A DNA stretch of 26,947 nucleotides from CAZXEU01 sp964639665 (GTDB lineage: Bacteria > Bacteroidota > Rhodothermia > Rhodothermales > Bin80): assembly GCA_964639665.1 (NCBI GenBank), contig CAZXEU010000008.1, positions 1-26,947 on the forward strand, read 5' to 3'. The translations under genes and the position numbers were made by a program. The notes beneath the pieces were generated by a model that worked only from the letters and a program-made list of their open reading frames with translations, had not been told where the DNA came from and ran no database searches. Shown one piece after another: positions 7,518 to 15,586 of this stretch (positions are counted from its first letter, which is position 1; every line of letters starts with the position of its first letter).

Positions 7518-8714
7518 ATGCATCCAGAACATCGCCCCTTGCCTGAGCACATCGCCTGGACGAGCGATACACCGCTCGGCTTGGTCGTTGAGCGGGCGGA
7601 AGGTCCTTTCATAGAGCTGGTGGACGGGCGGCGGCTCATCGACTTTGTCAGCGGCATCGCAGTCTCGTCACTCGGACATCGTCATCCTCGCGTACTCGAA
7701 GCGGTGCGCAAACAGCTTGACCGGCACCTGCATGTAATGGTGTACGGAGAATTCGTCCAGAGGCCGCAGGCGGAATACGCACAGCTGCTATGCGCGCAGC
7801 TTCCGCCGACCCTGCAGTCCGTGTACTTCACGATGACAGGAACGGAGGCCAACGAGGGGGCTCTCAAGGTCGCAAAGAAGTTCACGGGCCGCAGCAAGCT
7901 CATCGCCTTCAGCGATTCATTTCACGGCGACACGCACGGTAGTTTGAGTGTGACGGGCCGGGCCGTTTACCGAGAGCCATTCCAGCCACTGCTGCCGAAC
8001 GTGGAGTTCTTGCCGTTCGACGACGAGGCGGCGCTGCATGCTATCGACGACGAAGCGGCCTGCGTTATAGCCGAGCCCATCCAAGGGGAGGGGGGCATGC
8101 GGGTACCTGCAGAGTCATGGTTGCGAAAGCTCCGGGATCGTTGCACGGAGGCCGGTGCTCTGCTCATATTTGACGAGATCCAGACCGGATTTGCCCGCAC
8201 CGGATCGCTCTTCGCTTTCGAAGGCGCCGGAGTCGTACCGGATATTCTGACCCTCGCCAAGGCGATGGCGGGCGGCATGCCGCTCGGCGCCTTTGTAGCC
8301 AGCCCCGAAATCATGGACGCCCTGCGCCGCGATCCCCCGCTGAGCCACGTTACGACCTTTGGCGGACATCCAGTCTCGTGTGCAGCTGCGCTTGCTACGC
8401 TGCGCGTGATACTGGAGGATGACCTTGCGGCAAGCGCGCGGACCATTGAAGATCGCGCGCGTCAGAGGCTGCGTCACCCTCTCATTCGTGACCTGCGCGG
8501 GCGAGGAGCCATGCTGGGCATGGAATTGCCGGATGCCACTTTGACCGTGAAGGTGGTTCGTCGCTGCCTGGACGCCGGCTTGCTGCTTGGGTGGACGCTG
8601 CACGCCGGTTCCCTTGTTCGCCTGGCTCCTCCGCTCAATATGCCTGAAGACGTGCTGGACGAGGCGCTGGAGATTCTGATAGGATCTCTGGAGGAGGAAG
8701 AGCTCCTGCTATGA
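7518..8714 (+). CDS. Class III (acetylornithine/GABA-type) PLP-dependent aminotransferase
   Basis: This 398-residue cytoplasmic enzyme is of the fold-type I aminotransferase class III. Visible landmarks are GIAVSSLGHRHPRV near the N-terminus, MTGTEANEGALKVA for phosphate binding, FHGDTHGSLS, the cofactor-pairing acid D219 in FDEIQTGFARTG, and the Schiff-base lysine K248 in TLAKAMAGGMPLGA. TTFGGHPVSCAAALA is also conserved. The group includes acetylornithine, ornithine, GABA and other omega-amino acid transaminases; the exact substrate cannot be assigned. AGGG lies only two bases before the ATG at 7518, an awkward spacing. However, no ATG, GTG or TTG lies upstream before the in-frame stop at 7449, so I keep it. 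No arginine biosynthesis genes are adjacent. It converges on the photolyase gene with 22 bases between stops. Confidence 0.93.
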   Translation: MHPEHRPLPEHIAWTSDTPLGLVVERAEGPFIELVDGRRLIDFVSGIAVSSLGHRHPRVLEAVRKQLDRHLHVMVYGEFVQRPQAEYAQLLCAQLPPTLQSVYFTMTGTEANEGALKVAKKFTGRSKLIAFSDSFHGDTHGSLSVTGRAVYREPFQPLLPNVEFLPFDDEAALHAIDDEAACVIAEPIQGEGGMRVPAESWLRKLRDRCTEAGALLIFDEIQTGFARTGSLFAFEGAGVVPDILTLAKAMAGGMPLGAFVASPEIMDALRRDPPLSHVTTFGGHPVSCAAALATLRVILEDDLAASARTIEDRARQRLRHPLIRDLRGRGAMLGMELPDATLTVKVVRRCLDAGLLLGWTLHAGSLVRLAPPLNMPEDVLDEALEILIGSLEEEELLL

Positions 8715-8736
8715 AACCGGAATCAATCGCGGCAGG

Positions 8737-10197
8737 TCACCCGGGAGACGATCCATTGCCTGACCTTGGAGGTGGCGCGAGCGCGCCTCTTACGTGGGTC
8801 GCGTATGCTTTCAGTGCGCGTTTTCTTGCATAGGCATGCTCAACCACGGGATAGGGATAGTCGCGGCCAAGAACCACTCCTGCCCGCTGCAGCGCGGACG
8901 CTGGGGCGATCCACGGCGCGTGAATGTGGGCATCAGGCAGTCCGGCAAGCTGCGGGACCCACTTTCGCAGGTACACGCCCTCGGGATCGTAGCGCCGGGA
9001 CTGAAGAACAGGATTAAAGACGCGAAAATAGGGCGCGGCGTCGACTCCGGTACCCGCAGTCCATTGCCATCCCGCGCAATTGTTTGCCGTGTCTGCATCC
9101 ACGAGATGGCTACTGAACCAGGCTGCGCCGATTCTCCAGTCCGTGAGCAGGTGCTTGGTCAAAAACGATGCTACCACCATGCGTGCACGGTTGTGCATCC
9201 AGCCGGTGGCCAGCAGCTCGCGCATGCCCGCGTCGACAAGAGGATAGCCGGTGGTGCCGTGCCTCCAGCTATGCAGTTCGGCGGCGTTTATGCGCCAGGG
9301 CATCCGGTCAAATGATGTGCGCAGGTTTTCGGTGGGCAGCTGCGGGTTATAATGCAAGAGGTACCTGCAGAATTCGCGCCACATGAGCTGCCGAAAGAAT
9401 GCGGTCTCGCCGCCTTCCGAATCGAGGTTCGCCAGCGCACTGGCAATTTGCCTCGGGCCTATCTCACCAAAGTGCAGGTGAGGCGAAAGGCGACTGGTTC
9501 CACCAAGGCCCGGATAATTCCGCTTCTGGGCGTAACCTGCGATTACCTGCTGGACAAACGCAGTGAAGCGATCGTATGCGGCTGACTCTCCCGGACGCCA
9601 TACCGCGGCATAGTCCCGCGCCCCTGATTGCAGCTGCCACGAGTCCAGCGATTCGCTCGCGGGCCAGGTGTCTGGCGGCGGCAAATCCCGGGGCGGGCTC
9701 AGAGGCGCATCAATCGTGCGTTTCCGGCACTGGCGCCAGAACGCCGCAAATACCTGATACGGCTTGCCCGAAGGCGTCGACACATCCCACGGCTCCACCA
9801 GCGCGCCGGCGTTGAATGGCATTGCTTCGCAGCGCAGTTCCCGGCAGAGGGCCTTGACGTCTGCATCCGCCTCCATCAGCTGCGGTTCGTAGCGGCGATT
9901 CCAGGTAACCGCAGCGGCCAGCGTCTCCTTAATGAAAGCGGCGAGGACATGCTTGACAGGTCCCCGTCGGAAGGTCAGCCTGCTTCCCTTTCGCGCCAGG
10001 TCTGCAGCCAGCGACTCCAAACTACCGTGGAGCCACCAGCGCGAGGCGATCTGTTCCGGCGGATCTTCTGCGGTCTCGTCCAGGATGTAGATCGGCAGCA
10101 CCGGGCCTCCACTACGGGCAGCCCAGCGGAGCGCAGGATTGTCGGCCAGACGCAGATCGCGTCGGAACCAGACCACGACGGGGGCTCCAGGCGCCAT
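8737..10197 (-). CDS. phrB: Deoxyribodipyrimidine photolyase, class I (FAD-dependent DNA repair)
   Basis: The enzyme splits UV-induced cyclobutane pyrimidine dimers using blue light. The N-terminal antenna-binding Rossmann domain opens with VVVWFRRDLRLADNPAL (FRRDLRL at residues 11-17). The C-terminal FAD domain has SRLSPHLHFGEI, the helix GWMHNRARMVVASFLTKHLL, the segment DADTANNCAGWQW, and AAPYFRVFNP followed by RRYDPEGVYLRKWVPEL-like sequence. The tryptophans of the electron-transfer chain are all present (GWMHN, DWRIG, GWQW). The length of about 486 residues is typical. The ATG at 10197 is chosen; a GTG at 10227 with GGAA six bases before it is an alternative. It is the last gene of a long minus-strand run, but a strong hairpin separates it from the tRNA genes. 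Confidence 0.96.
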   Translation of the reverse strand: MAPGAPVVVWFRRDLRLADNPALRWAARSGGPVLPIYILDETAEDPPEQIASRWWLHGSLESLAADLARKGSRLTFRRGPVKHVLAAFIKETLAAAVTWNRRYEPQLMEADADVKALCRELRCEAMPFNAGALVEPWDVSTPSGKPYQVFAAFWRQCRKRTIDAPLSPPRDLPPPDTWPASESLDSWQLQSGARDYAAVWRPGESAAYDRFTAFVQQVIAGYAQKRNYPGLGGTSRLSPHLHFGEIGPRQIASALANLDSEGGETAFFRQLMWREFCRYLLHYNPQLPTENLRTSFDRMPWRINAAELHSWRHGTTGYPLVDAGMRELLATGWMHNRARMVVASFLTKHLLTDWRIGAAWFSSHLVDADTANNCAGWQWTAGTGVDAAPYFRVFNPVLQSRRYDPEGVYLRKWVPQLAGLPDAHIHAPWIAPASALQRAGVVLGRDYPYPVVEHAYARKRALKAYATHVRGALAPPPRSGNGSSPG

Positions 10198-10270
10198 CAG
10201 TCCGGACCGGGGTTCTTGCGCCGGCACTTACAATTCCAGTCTGCGTGCCGACTCGCACCGCTCTTCCTGC

Positions 10271-10302
10271 GCGGCCGCCGGGGCCGTGATGCGAGCGGCC
10301 GC
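10271..10302. repeat. Two identical 8-bp palindromes (GCGGCCGC) 16 bases apart
   Basis: GCGGCCGC occurs at 10271-10278 and 10295-10302. Each is self-complementary, and the two can also pair with each other across the spacer. They lie between the photolyase start and the tRNA genes. In a GC-rich genome this may be chance; a regulatory role for the photolyase gene is only a possibility. Confidence 0.3.
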
Positions 10303-10324
10303 ATCTGCCATCACAGGTCAAATG

Positions 10325-10357
10325 AGCGCTGCCTGGGCTGCAGGCGTTAGCAGCGCT
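10325..10357 (-). terminator. Nested inverted repeat just after tRNA-Ser(TGA), possible transcription end or processing hairpin
   Basis: AGCGCTG at 10325-10331 pairs with CAGCGCT at 10351-10357. The stem can continue inward with 10332-10335 against 10341-10344, with a five-base bulge on one side. The structure starts 11 bases beyond the 3' end of tRNA-Ser(TGA) on the minus strand. A strong GC stem here fits the end of the ATP synthase-tRNA transcript. No T-run follows, so it is not a canonical intrinsic terminator. Confidence 0.4.
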
Positions 10358-10367
10358 GCGGTTCGCG

Positions 10368-10452
10368 CGGAGGGGGAGGGATTCGAACCCCCGGTACCTT
10401 TCGGCACGCTGGTTTTCAAGACCAGTGCATTCGACCGCTCTGCCACCCCTCC
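10368..10452 (-). tRNA. tRNA-Ser, anticodon TGA
   Basis: The cloverleaf is complete. Acceptor strands GGAGGGG (10452-10446) and CCCCTCC (10375-10369) pair perfectly. The anticodon loop reads CTTGAAA, giving anticodon TGA, which decodes UCA and related serine codons. The T loop is TTCGAAT with a five-base-pair stem. A long variable arm is present, as expected for serine tRNAs. The discriminator base is G and the 3' CCA is not encoded, so it must be added after transcription. It is 27 bases downstream of the other serine tRNA on the same strand. Confidence 0.96.
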
Positions 10453-10479
10453 GACAGTGGCGTGCGATTCCTGCGTCGG

Positions 10480-10567
10480 CGGAGAGGGTGGGATTCGAAC
10501 CCACGATGAGCTTTTGACCCATACTCCCTTAGCAGGGGAGCGCCTTCAGCCGCTCGGCCACCTCTCC
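10480..10567 (-). tRNA. tRNA-Ser, anticodon GCT
   Basis: Acceptor strands GGAGAGG (10567-10561) and CCTCTCC (10487-10481) pair fully. The anticodon stem-loop has loop CTGCTAA, giving anticodon GCT for AGC/AGU serine codons. The T loop TTCGAAT is flanked by GTGGG and CCCAC. The variable arm is long, typical of serine. CCA is not encoded. The gene is 51 bases downstream of the atpG stop on the same strand with no terminator visible between, so it may be cut out of the ATP synthase transcript. Confidence 0.96.
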
Positions 10568-10618
10568 GATGTTCGGACGTGTCCCGCAAACCAATCGAGC
10601 CGAAGTACCCGAAGAAGC

Positions 10619-11533
10619 CTAGCCCTGTTCCAGCGCGTTGGCGCCACTGATGATTTCCAGGATCTCGGTGGTGATGGCGCTTTGCCTCGCGCGGTTGTAT
10701 TGCAGGGTCAGCGCGCGCAGCAATTCGCTGGCATTGGAAGTGGCATTGTCCATGGCCACCATTCTCGCACCCTGCTCCGCCGCGTTGGATTCCAGGAGTG
10801 CCCGCCAGACAGCATAGTTCAGGTATCGCGGCACGAGGATATTGAGTATGGTCTGCGAATCGGGCTCAAACAGGTAATCGGCTACGTAGCGATCCTTCAA
10901 TTCGGGTTGCTCAAAGCCTTCGCTCTCCATGACCGGTGTCAGAAACTGCGCGGCCGGGATGGGAAGCAGAGGCTCGACGATGCGGTTTTGCGCTATGGTG
11001 TTCTTGAATTCATTGTACACAAGGCAGACTTCGTCCCATCTCCCTGATCCGAAGCCCCCTACAGCAGTTTCCCCCACGCTTTGTGCGGTATCGAAGGTCA
11101 GATCCCGAAAGATGCCGCGATAATCGCCAACGAGCGCATAGCCACGCTTCTGGAAATGCTCGTGACCTTTGCGGCCGGCCGCCAATATAAAGGGATGCTT
11201 GGCCTTGTGCCGGTCGATGTACTGTTCCGCAGTCTTGATAATGTTGCTATTGAACGCCCCCGCCAGGCCTCGGTCACCCGTTATCACGATTAGCAGCACG
11301 GCATCTACTTGCCGTCGCTCCACAAACAGCGGATGCGCAGCAGGGGTCACCTTTCCCTGTGACTTGAGGTGACCAATTATTTCACCAATCTTGAAAGCGT
11401 AGGGTCGGGTCTTGAAGATGTTTTCCTGCGCGCGGCGCAGCTTGGCGGCCGCCACCATCTTCATGGCCCGCGTTACCTGTCGGGTATTCTCTACCGAACT
11501 GATGCGAATGCGGATGTCGCGCAGCGTTGCCAT
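10619..11533 (-). CDS. atpG: F1 ATP synthase gamma subunit
   Basis: The rotor stalk of F1, 304 residues. The N-terminal helix MATLRDIRIRISSVENTRQV with the segment ITRAMKMVAAAKLRRAQ-like sequence, and the C-terminal helix with MVAMDNATSNASELL and QARQSAITTEILEI-like sequence, are the hallmark regions; the central Rossmann-like part contains ITGDRGLAGAFNSNI. The length is at the upper end of the usual range. It is the last protein gene of the ATP synthase cluster, starting two bases after the atpA stop. In most bacteria atpD and atpC follow here; in this window two serine tRNA genes follow instead. Confidence 0.97.
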   Translation of the reverse strand: MATLRDIRIRISSVENTRQVTRAMKMVAAAKLRRAQENIFKTRPYAFKIGEIIGHLKSQGKVTPAAHPLFVERRQVDAVLLIVITGDRGLAGAFNSNIIKTAEQYIDRHKAKHPFILAAGRKGHEHFQKRGYALVGDYRGIFRDLTFDTAQSVGETAVGGFGSGRWDEVCLVYNEFKNTIAQNRIVEPLLPIPAAQFLTPVMESEGFEQPELKDRYVADYLFEPDSQTILNILVPRYLNYAVWRALLESNAAEQGARMVAMDNATSNASELLRALTLQYNRARQSAITTEILEIISGANALEQG

Positions 11534-11535
11534 GC

Positions 11536-13128
11536 CTAGCGCGCAGCGTACAATTCGGCCAACCGCATGGCTTCTTCCCGGAAGGCAGCCTTGGCTTCCT
11601 CGCTCAGCTTGCCGGTATCCCGAATGCTCGCCAGGGCTTCCGGCTTACGACTCCGGAGGTTTTCCAGCAATTCGCGCTCGAACCCGCTCACGTCCGACAC
11701 CTCAATGGTGTCCAGAAGGCCTTCGCTGCCTACCGATATGGCAGCGATTTGCTCTTCAACAGGCACCGGCGCGAATTGGCCCTGCTTGAGGATTTCAACC
11801 AGTCTCTGGCCACGCCGGATCTGCCGCTGGGTTGCCGGATCGAGATCGGAGCCAAACTTTGCAAACGCCTCCAGGGCGCGGTATTGGGCCAGATCGAGCC
11901 GCAGCATGCCGGCGGCTTGCTTCATAGCCTTGATTTGTGCGTTGCCCCCGACGCGGCTGACCGAAATCCCAACGTTGATGGCTGGTCGCACACCGGCGTT
12001 GAACAGGTCCGGTTCAAGGTAGATTTGCCCGTCCGTAATGGAGATGACATTGGTAGGGATATAGGCATCAACAGCGCCGGCCTGCGTTTCAATCACCGGA
12101 AGTGCCGTCAGGGAGCCTCCTCCCTTTACCTTGCCCTGCAATGAAGGAGGCAAGTCGTTCATCTGACGGGCTATTTCCTCGTTCGATGAAATCTTGGCAG
12201 CTCGCTCCAGGAGCCGGCTGTGCAGGTAAAAGACGTCCCCGGGATACGCCTCTCGGCCGGGCGGACGGCGCAGCAAAAGAGACACCTGCCTATAGGCGAC
12301 GGCCTGCTTGGAAAGGTCATCGTAAAGCACAAGGGCGTGGCGCCCGGTGTCGCGGAAGTACTCGCCTATGCAGGCCCCGGCAAAAGGTGCTATGAACTGC
12401 AGCGGGGCGGCCGTTGAAGCAGGCGCATTGACGATCACCGTGTAGTCCATCGCGCCGTGGTCCTCGAGGGCCTTGGCAACCTGAGCGACCGTTGAGGCCT
12501 TCTGGCCTATGGCCACGTAAATGCAAAATACCGGCTCGTCAGTATCGTGCGTGCTTGCCTGGCTGATGATTGCATCAATAAGGACTGCCGTCTTGCCGGT
12601 CTGGCGATCGCCGATGACGAGTTCGCGCTGACCCCGCCCGATTGGAATCATGGAGTCGATGGCCTTGATCCCCGTAAGAAGCGGCTGTGAGACGGGTTCC
12701 CGGTAGATGACCCCCGGGGCCTTGCGCTCAAGCGGCATTTCGCACGTTTCTCCCGTTAGCGGACCCTTGCCATCAAGGGGATCGCCCAGAGGGTTTATTA
12801 CCCGTCCGAGCATGGCTTCACTCACCTGGATGGACGCGATGCGGCGCGTGCGCCGGGCCTCATCACCTTCCTTGACGGCCTGCACATTGCCGAATAGCAC
12901 GGCACCAACATTGTCCTCTTCCAGGTTCAGGACCATCCCCGATACCTTCCGTTCGGGGAAATAGATTAATTCGCCGGCCTGAACATGGGACAAGCCGTAA
13001 AGCCGCGCAATACCGTCACCCACCTGCAGTACTGTGCCCACTTCGTAGACATCCGTTTCAGGATGGAATGCACGCAATTCGCGTCTAAGGACCGAGGTAA
13101 CTTCGTCGGGTTGGATTGCTGTTGGCAT
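11536..13128 (-). CDS. atpA: F1 ATP synthase alpha subunit
   Basis: The non-catalytic nucleotide-binding subunit of the F1 hexamer, 530 residues. The beta-barrel N-terminal domain is followed by the P-loop GDRQTGKT at residues 173-180, the segment VAIGQKASTVAQVAKALE, and the alpha-type signature PAINVGISVSRVGGNAQ. The glutamine of the P-loop (GDRQTGKT) distinguishes alpha from beta. All core regions are intact. It begins seven bases after the atpH stop and ends two bases before the atpG start, so it is part of one operon. Long antisense frames cross this gene and are not coding. Confidence 0.98.
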   Translation of the reverse strand: MPTAIQPDEVTSVLRRELRAFHPETDVYEVGTVLQVGDGIARLYGLSHVQAGELIYFPERKVSGMVLNLEEDNVGAVLFGNVQAVKEGDEARRTRRIASIQVSEAMLGRVINPLGDPLDGKGPLTGETCEMPLERKAPGVIYREPVSQPLLTGIKAIDSMIPIGRGQRELVIGDRQTGKTAVLIDAIISQASTHDTDEPVFCIYVAIGQKASTVAQVAKALEDHGAMDYTVIVNAPASTAAPLQFIAPFAGACIGEYFRDTGRHALVLYDDLSKQAVAYRQVSLLLRRPPGREAYPGDVFYLHSRLLERAAKISSNEEIARQMNDLPPSLQGKVKGGGSLTALPVIETQAGAVDAYIPTNVISITDGQIYLEPDLFNAGVRPAINVGISVSRVGGNAQIKAMKQAAGMLRLDLAQYRALEAFAKFGSDLDPATQRQIRRGQRLVEILKQGQFAPVPVEEQIAAISVGSEGLLDTIEVSDVSGFERELLENLRSRKPEALASIRDTGKLSEEAKAAFREEAMRLAELYAAR

Positions 13129-13135
13129 AGTCGCT

Positions 13136-13687
13136 CTAGTCTTGCAGTCCGGCTACCTGCGCCTGCGACATGCAATTGCGCAGACGTTCCAGCTGGTGGC
13201 TTACGCTGCCATCGAATACTGTGTCGCCAATTCGCACCACCATGCCGCCCATCAGTGTGCTATCCGTATGGATGTCCAGGCGGATACCGTGTCCTGTATG
13301 CTGCTCAAGGGCGGCCATCAGGTCGGCCTTCTGGCGCTCGGACAAATCGAGGCACGTTCGCACTTGCGCGGTCAGTACGCCGGACTCGGCATCACACAAG
13401 CTGGCATAGGCAATTGTCATCTCCGGCAACTGGTTCTCTCGTCTTCGCTCGATTACCAGCCGCAGAAATTGCATGGAAAGCGGGTGGAGCCGCTCGGCAA
13501 AAACAGCCCGGACAGCCGCAAATTTGGCTTCACGCTCCAGGACAGGACTTTGCAGGCTTGCCGCAAGTGCAGGTGATTGCTCCAGTGTTGCCCCTATCAG
13601 GCGCATGTCGGTGCCTATGCGGGCCTCGCCTGCAGCTTCCTCGTAGAGGGCTCTGGCATATCTCTTCACAACGCTTTGCTCGCGCAT
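13136..13687 (-). CDS. atpH: F1 ATP synthase delta subunit
   Basis: The delta (OSCP-like) subunit links the F1 head to the peripheral stalk. The N-terminal VVKRYARALYEEA is typical, and the C-terminal region contains the family pattern GGMVVRIGDTVFDGSVSHQL. The length is 183 residues from the ATG at 13687. The frame also permits a TTG at 13696 that overlaps the atpF stop, but the ATG five bases after that stop gives the expected N-terminus. There is no clear Shine-Dalgarno sequence, so translational coupling to atpF is likely. Confidence 0.95.
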   Translation of the reverse strand: MREQSVVKRYARALYEEAAGEARIGTDMRLIGATLEQSPALAASLQSPVLEREAKFAAVRAVFAERLHPLSMQFLRLVIERRRENQLPEMTIAYASLCDAESGVLTAQVRTCLDLSERQKADLMAALEQHTGHGIRLDIHTDSTLMGGMVVRIGDTVFDGSVSHQLERLRNCMSQAQVAGLQD

Positions 13688-13692
13688 GCCGA

Positions 13693-14202
13693 TCAATTGG
13701 AGCGAAGTTCGTCCAGAAAGGAATCCACGAGGCCACGTTGCCGCGCCTTGTCGAGGTTGGCCCGAATGATCCGCTCGGCCGCCTCTATCGCAAGGTTTGC
13801 CACTTCCTGTCGCAAGGCTTCAAGGGCCTGCTCCTTGCCGCGGCGAATCTCATCCTGTGCCTGCGCGTGCAGCTGACTTATTTCCTGCCGCGCGCGAAGC
13901 AGCTCGTCGGCCTTCAGGCGTTCGACCTCCTCCCGCGTAGAGCGTAGCAGGCGCTGGGCTTCAAGCTCCGCTTCGCGGCGGATCCGCCTGTTATCCTCCT
14001 GTACCTTTCGACTCTCTTCCAGAGCCTTTTCCGCGCGGCTGATCGACTCGTCTATCTTCTTTTCGCGAGTCTCGAGAGCCTCTGTTATTGGTCCCCAGGC
14101 AAAGCGCCGAAGCAACCAAAGCAATACGAGGAAGACTACGGTCAGCCAGACTACGAGTCCCGGATTGGCGCTCAGCAGGCTTGCGGCGAAGAAAGGGGTC
14201 AC
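13693..14202 (-). CDS. atpF: F0 ATP synthase subunit b
   Basis: The peripheral stalk subunit, 169 residues. A single N-terminal membrane helix (about residues 14-32, NPGLVVWLTVVFLVLLWLL) is followed by the family motif FAWGPITEALETREKKI. A long charged coiled coil, rich in E, R and Q, extends to the end, with AAERIIRANLD near the C-terminus. Only one b-type gene is present, so the stalk should be a homodimer rather than b/b'. It lies two bases after the atpE stop. Confidence 0.96.
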   Translation of the reverse strand: MTPFFAASLLSANPGLVVWLTVVFLVLLWLLRRFAWGPITEALETREKKIDESISRAEKALEESRKVQEDNRRIRREAELEAQRLLRSTREEVERLKADELLRARQEISQLHAQAQDEIRRGKEQALEALRQEVANLAIEAAERIIRANLDKARQRGLVDSFLDELRSN

Positions 14203-14204
14203 GG

Positions 14205-14444
14205 TCAGGCCCCGCCGCTTTTGATTGTCAGAAGAAAGGTGATCACAAGGCCGAACAATGCCACACCCTCGATTAGGGCGGCGGCAATGATCATGCTTTG
14301 CCGGATATCGTCTGTAGCCTCAGGCTGCCGGGCCGTGCCTTCCATGGCCGGTCCTGCAAGTCGCCCGATTCCAATGCCTGTGCCGAGGGCGATCAGCCCA
14401 GCTCCCAGGCCGGCTCCGAGCCATGCCAATGCAACGGATTCCAT
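14205..14444 (-). CDS. atpE: F0 ATP synthase subunit c (proteolipid ring)
   Basis: A 79-residue hairpin of two membrane helices forming the rotor ring. Helix 1 carries the glycine repeat GAGLGAGLIALGTGIGIG, the polar loop contains RQPE (39-42), and helix 2 carries the ion-binding glutamate E59 in ALIEGVALFGL. The Na+-type signature (a Q in helix 1 plus E-S/T in helix 2) is absent, because G follows the glutamate. The ring is therefore predicted to be H+-coupled. The gene is 47 bases after the atpB stop. No clear ribosome-binding site precedes the ATG. Confidence 0.96.
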   Translation of the reverse strand: MESVALAWLGAGLGAGLIALGTGIGIGRLAGPAMEGTARQPEATDDIRQSMIIAAALIEGVALFGLVITFLLTIKSGGA

Positions 14445-14491
14445 AGTGATTTGGGGTTTTGATGTTAGTGGACAACGTGTGCGAAAAAGCG

Positions 14492-15586
14492 CTAGGCGTG
14501 GGAGTGCTCCGGATGCGGATGCTCAGCGATGGCCATGCCGATAAACAGCGCCGACAGAAACGTGAAGATGTAGGCCTGAATAAATGCGATCAGGATTTCC
14601 AGGAGATTCACAAATAGCGTAAATGCGATGCTTACGGGCGCAACTCCATAGCCCGCCAGTGGGCCAAAGAGGTCCCCGAAGGTAAAAATCAGGCCGATCA
14701 GGCTCAGGATTACCAGGTGGCCCGCAGTCATGTTGGCAAACAGGCGAATGGCCAGTGCTATAGGCTTTGTGAACTGCCCCATGATCTCCGTGGGGATGAG
14801 CAAGAATCGGATCGGTACCGGGATACCCGGCGGCCAGAAGATATGCCGCCAATGGTCTCGTGAACCGTTAACCTGCGTCAGCACAAATGTGCACGTGGCA
14901 AGCACCGATGTGAGCATCAGATTAGACGTGGCGGTGGCTCCAAAAGGCACAAGGCCCAGCAGATTGCATGTCAGGATGAAGAAGAATACGGTCAGAAGGA
15001 AGGGCAGAAACGGCTTGTAGTCCTTCCCCAGCCCTGATTTGGCCACATTGTCTCGAATGAAGAGCACCAGGGTTTCGAACAGATTCTGGAACCGGCCGCG
15101 TGGTGCTGTCTCGCGCCCTATGCCCGACTTGTAGATTTGTGCCAGGTGCACAAACAGAATCAGGACAATAGATGCCCCCAGGATGGCGAATACGAGATGC
15201 TTCGTTACCGAGAAGTCTATGATGACTGCTCCCGATGATGCCGAAAGATGGGCATCCAGATGAGCGCCGGAGGCTATAAGATCTTCCGTGGCGTCGCCAA
15301 GGGGGCCATCGGACTGGTCGTCCTGAGCGTGGCCATCAGCAGAAAAACTGCCGGACCGGAGCGCGGCTGCCGTGCTGAAATAGGCCTTCAGACTCAGCGA
15401 GCCGCCTTCGCTTCGCACGAGGAAGATTCGCGGCAATTCAAGCTTCGCGAACGGCTCAAAATCGAGATAGTATGCATCAGCTGTATGGTGCAGCGGGTCG
15501 AACTCATCCTCGGCCGCGTCCGCGGGGCTGACAGGAAGCAGGACAGTGCAGAGGACGGCGAACGACGCCTTATCCAGAAATCTCAT
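14492..15586 (-). CDS. atpB: F0 ATP synthase subunit a with signal peptide and large periplasmic domain
   Basis: The proton-channel subunit, about 364 residues. It begins with a hydrophobic leader (residues 1-24, ending SPADAAED) and an N-terminal extracytoplasmic region of about 100 residues starting FDPLHHTADAYYLDFEP. This is the arrangement typical of Bacteroidota-type subunit a. Five or six membrane helices follow. The essential arginine is R281 in ALAIRLFANMTAGH. An acidic, low-complexity stretch at about 79-119 (rich in S, D, G, A, H) interrupts the periplasmic part. The frame extends to a TTG at 15628, but the ATG at 15586 starts at the leader. That ATG overlaps the atpI 3' end by 17 bases. 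Confidence 0.96.
   Translation of the reverse strand: MRFLDKASFAVLCTVLLPVSPADAAEDEFDPLHHTADAYYLDFEPFAKLELPRIFLVRSEGGSLSLKAYFSTAAALRSGSFSADGHAQDDQSDGPLGDATEDLIASGAHLDAHLSASSGAVIIDFSVTKHLVFAILGASIVLILFVHLAQIYKSGIGRETAPRGRFQNLFETLVLFIRDNVAKSGLGKDYKPFLPFLLTVFFFILTCNLLGLVPFGATATSNLMLTSVLATCTFVLTQVNGSRDHWRHIFWPPGIPVPIRFLLIPTEIMGQFTKPIALAIRLFANMTAGHLVILSLIGLIFTFGDLFGPLAGYGVAPVSIAFTLFVNLLEILIAFIQAYIFTFLSALFIGMAIAEHPHPEHSHA

Noticed and set aside
10139..11047. A 302-codon plus-strand frame spanning both tRNA genes and the end of atpG
   Set aside because: It runs through two clear tRNA genes and antisense to atpG, so it is not a plausible protein.
13136..13696. TTG start of atpH overlapping the atpF stop
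   Set aside because: The ATG at 13687 gives the conserved N-terminus and lies only five bases after the atpF stop.
12985..13947. A 320-codon plus-strand frame antisense to atpA, atpH and atpF
   Set aside because: It covers three conserved ATP synthase genes on the opposite strand, and its composition is that of a shadow frame.
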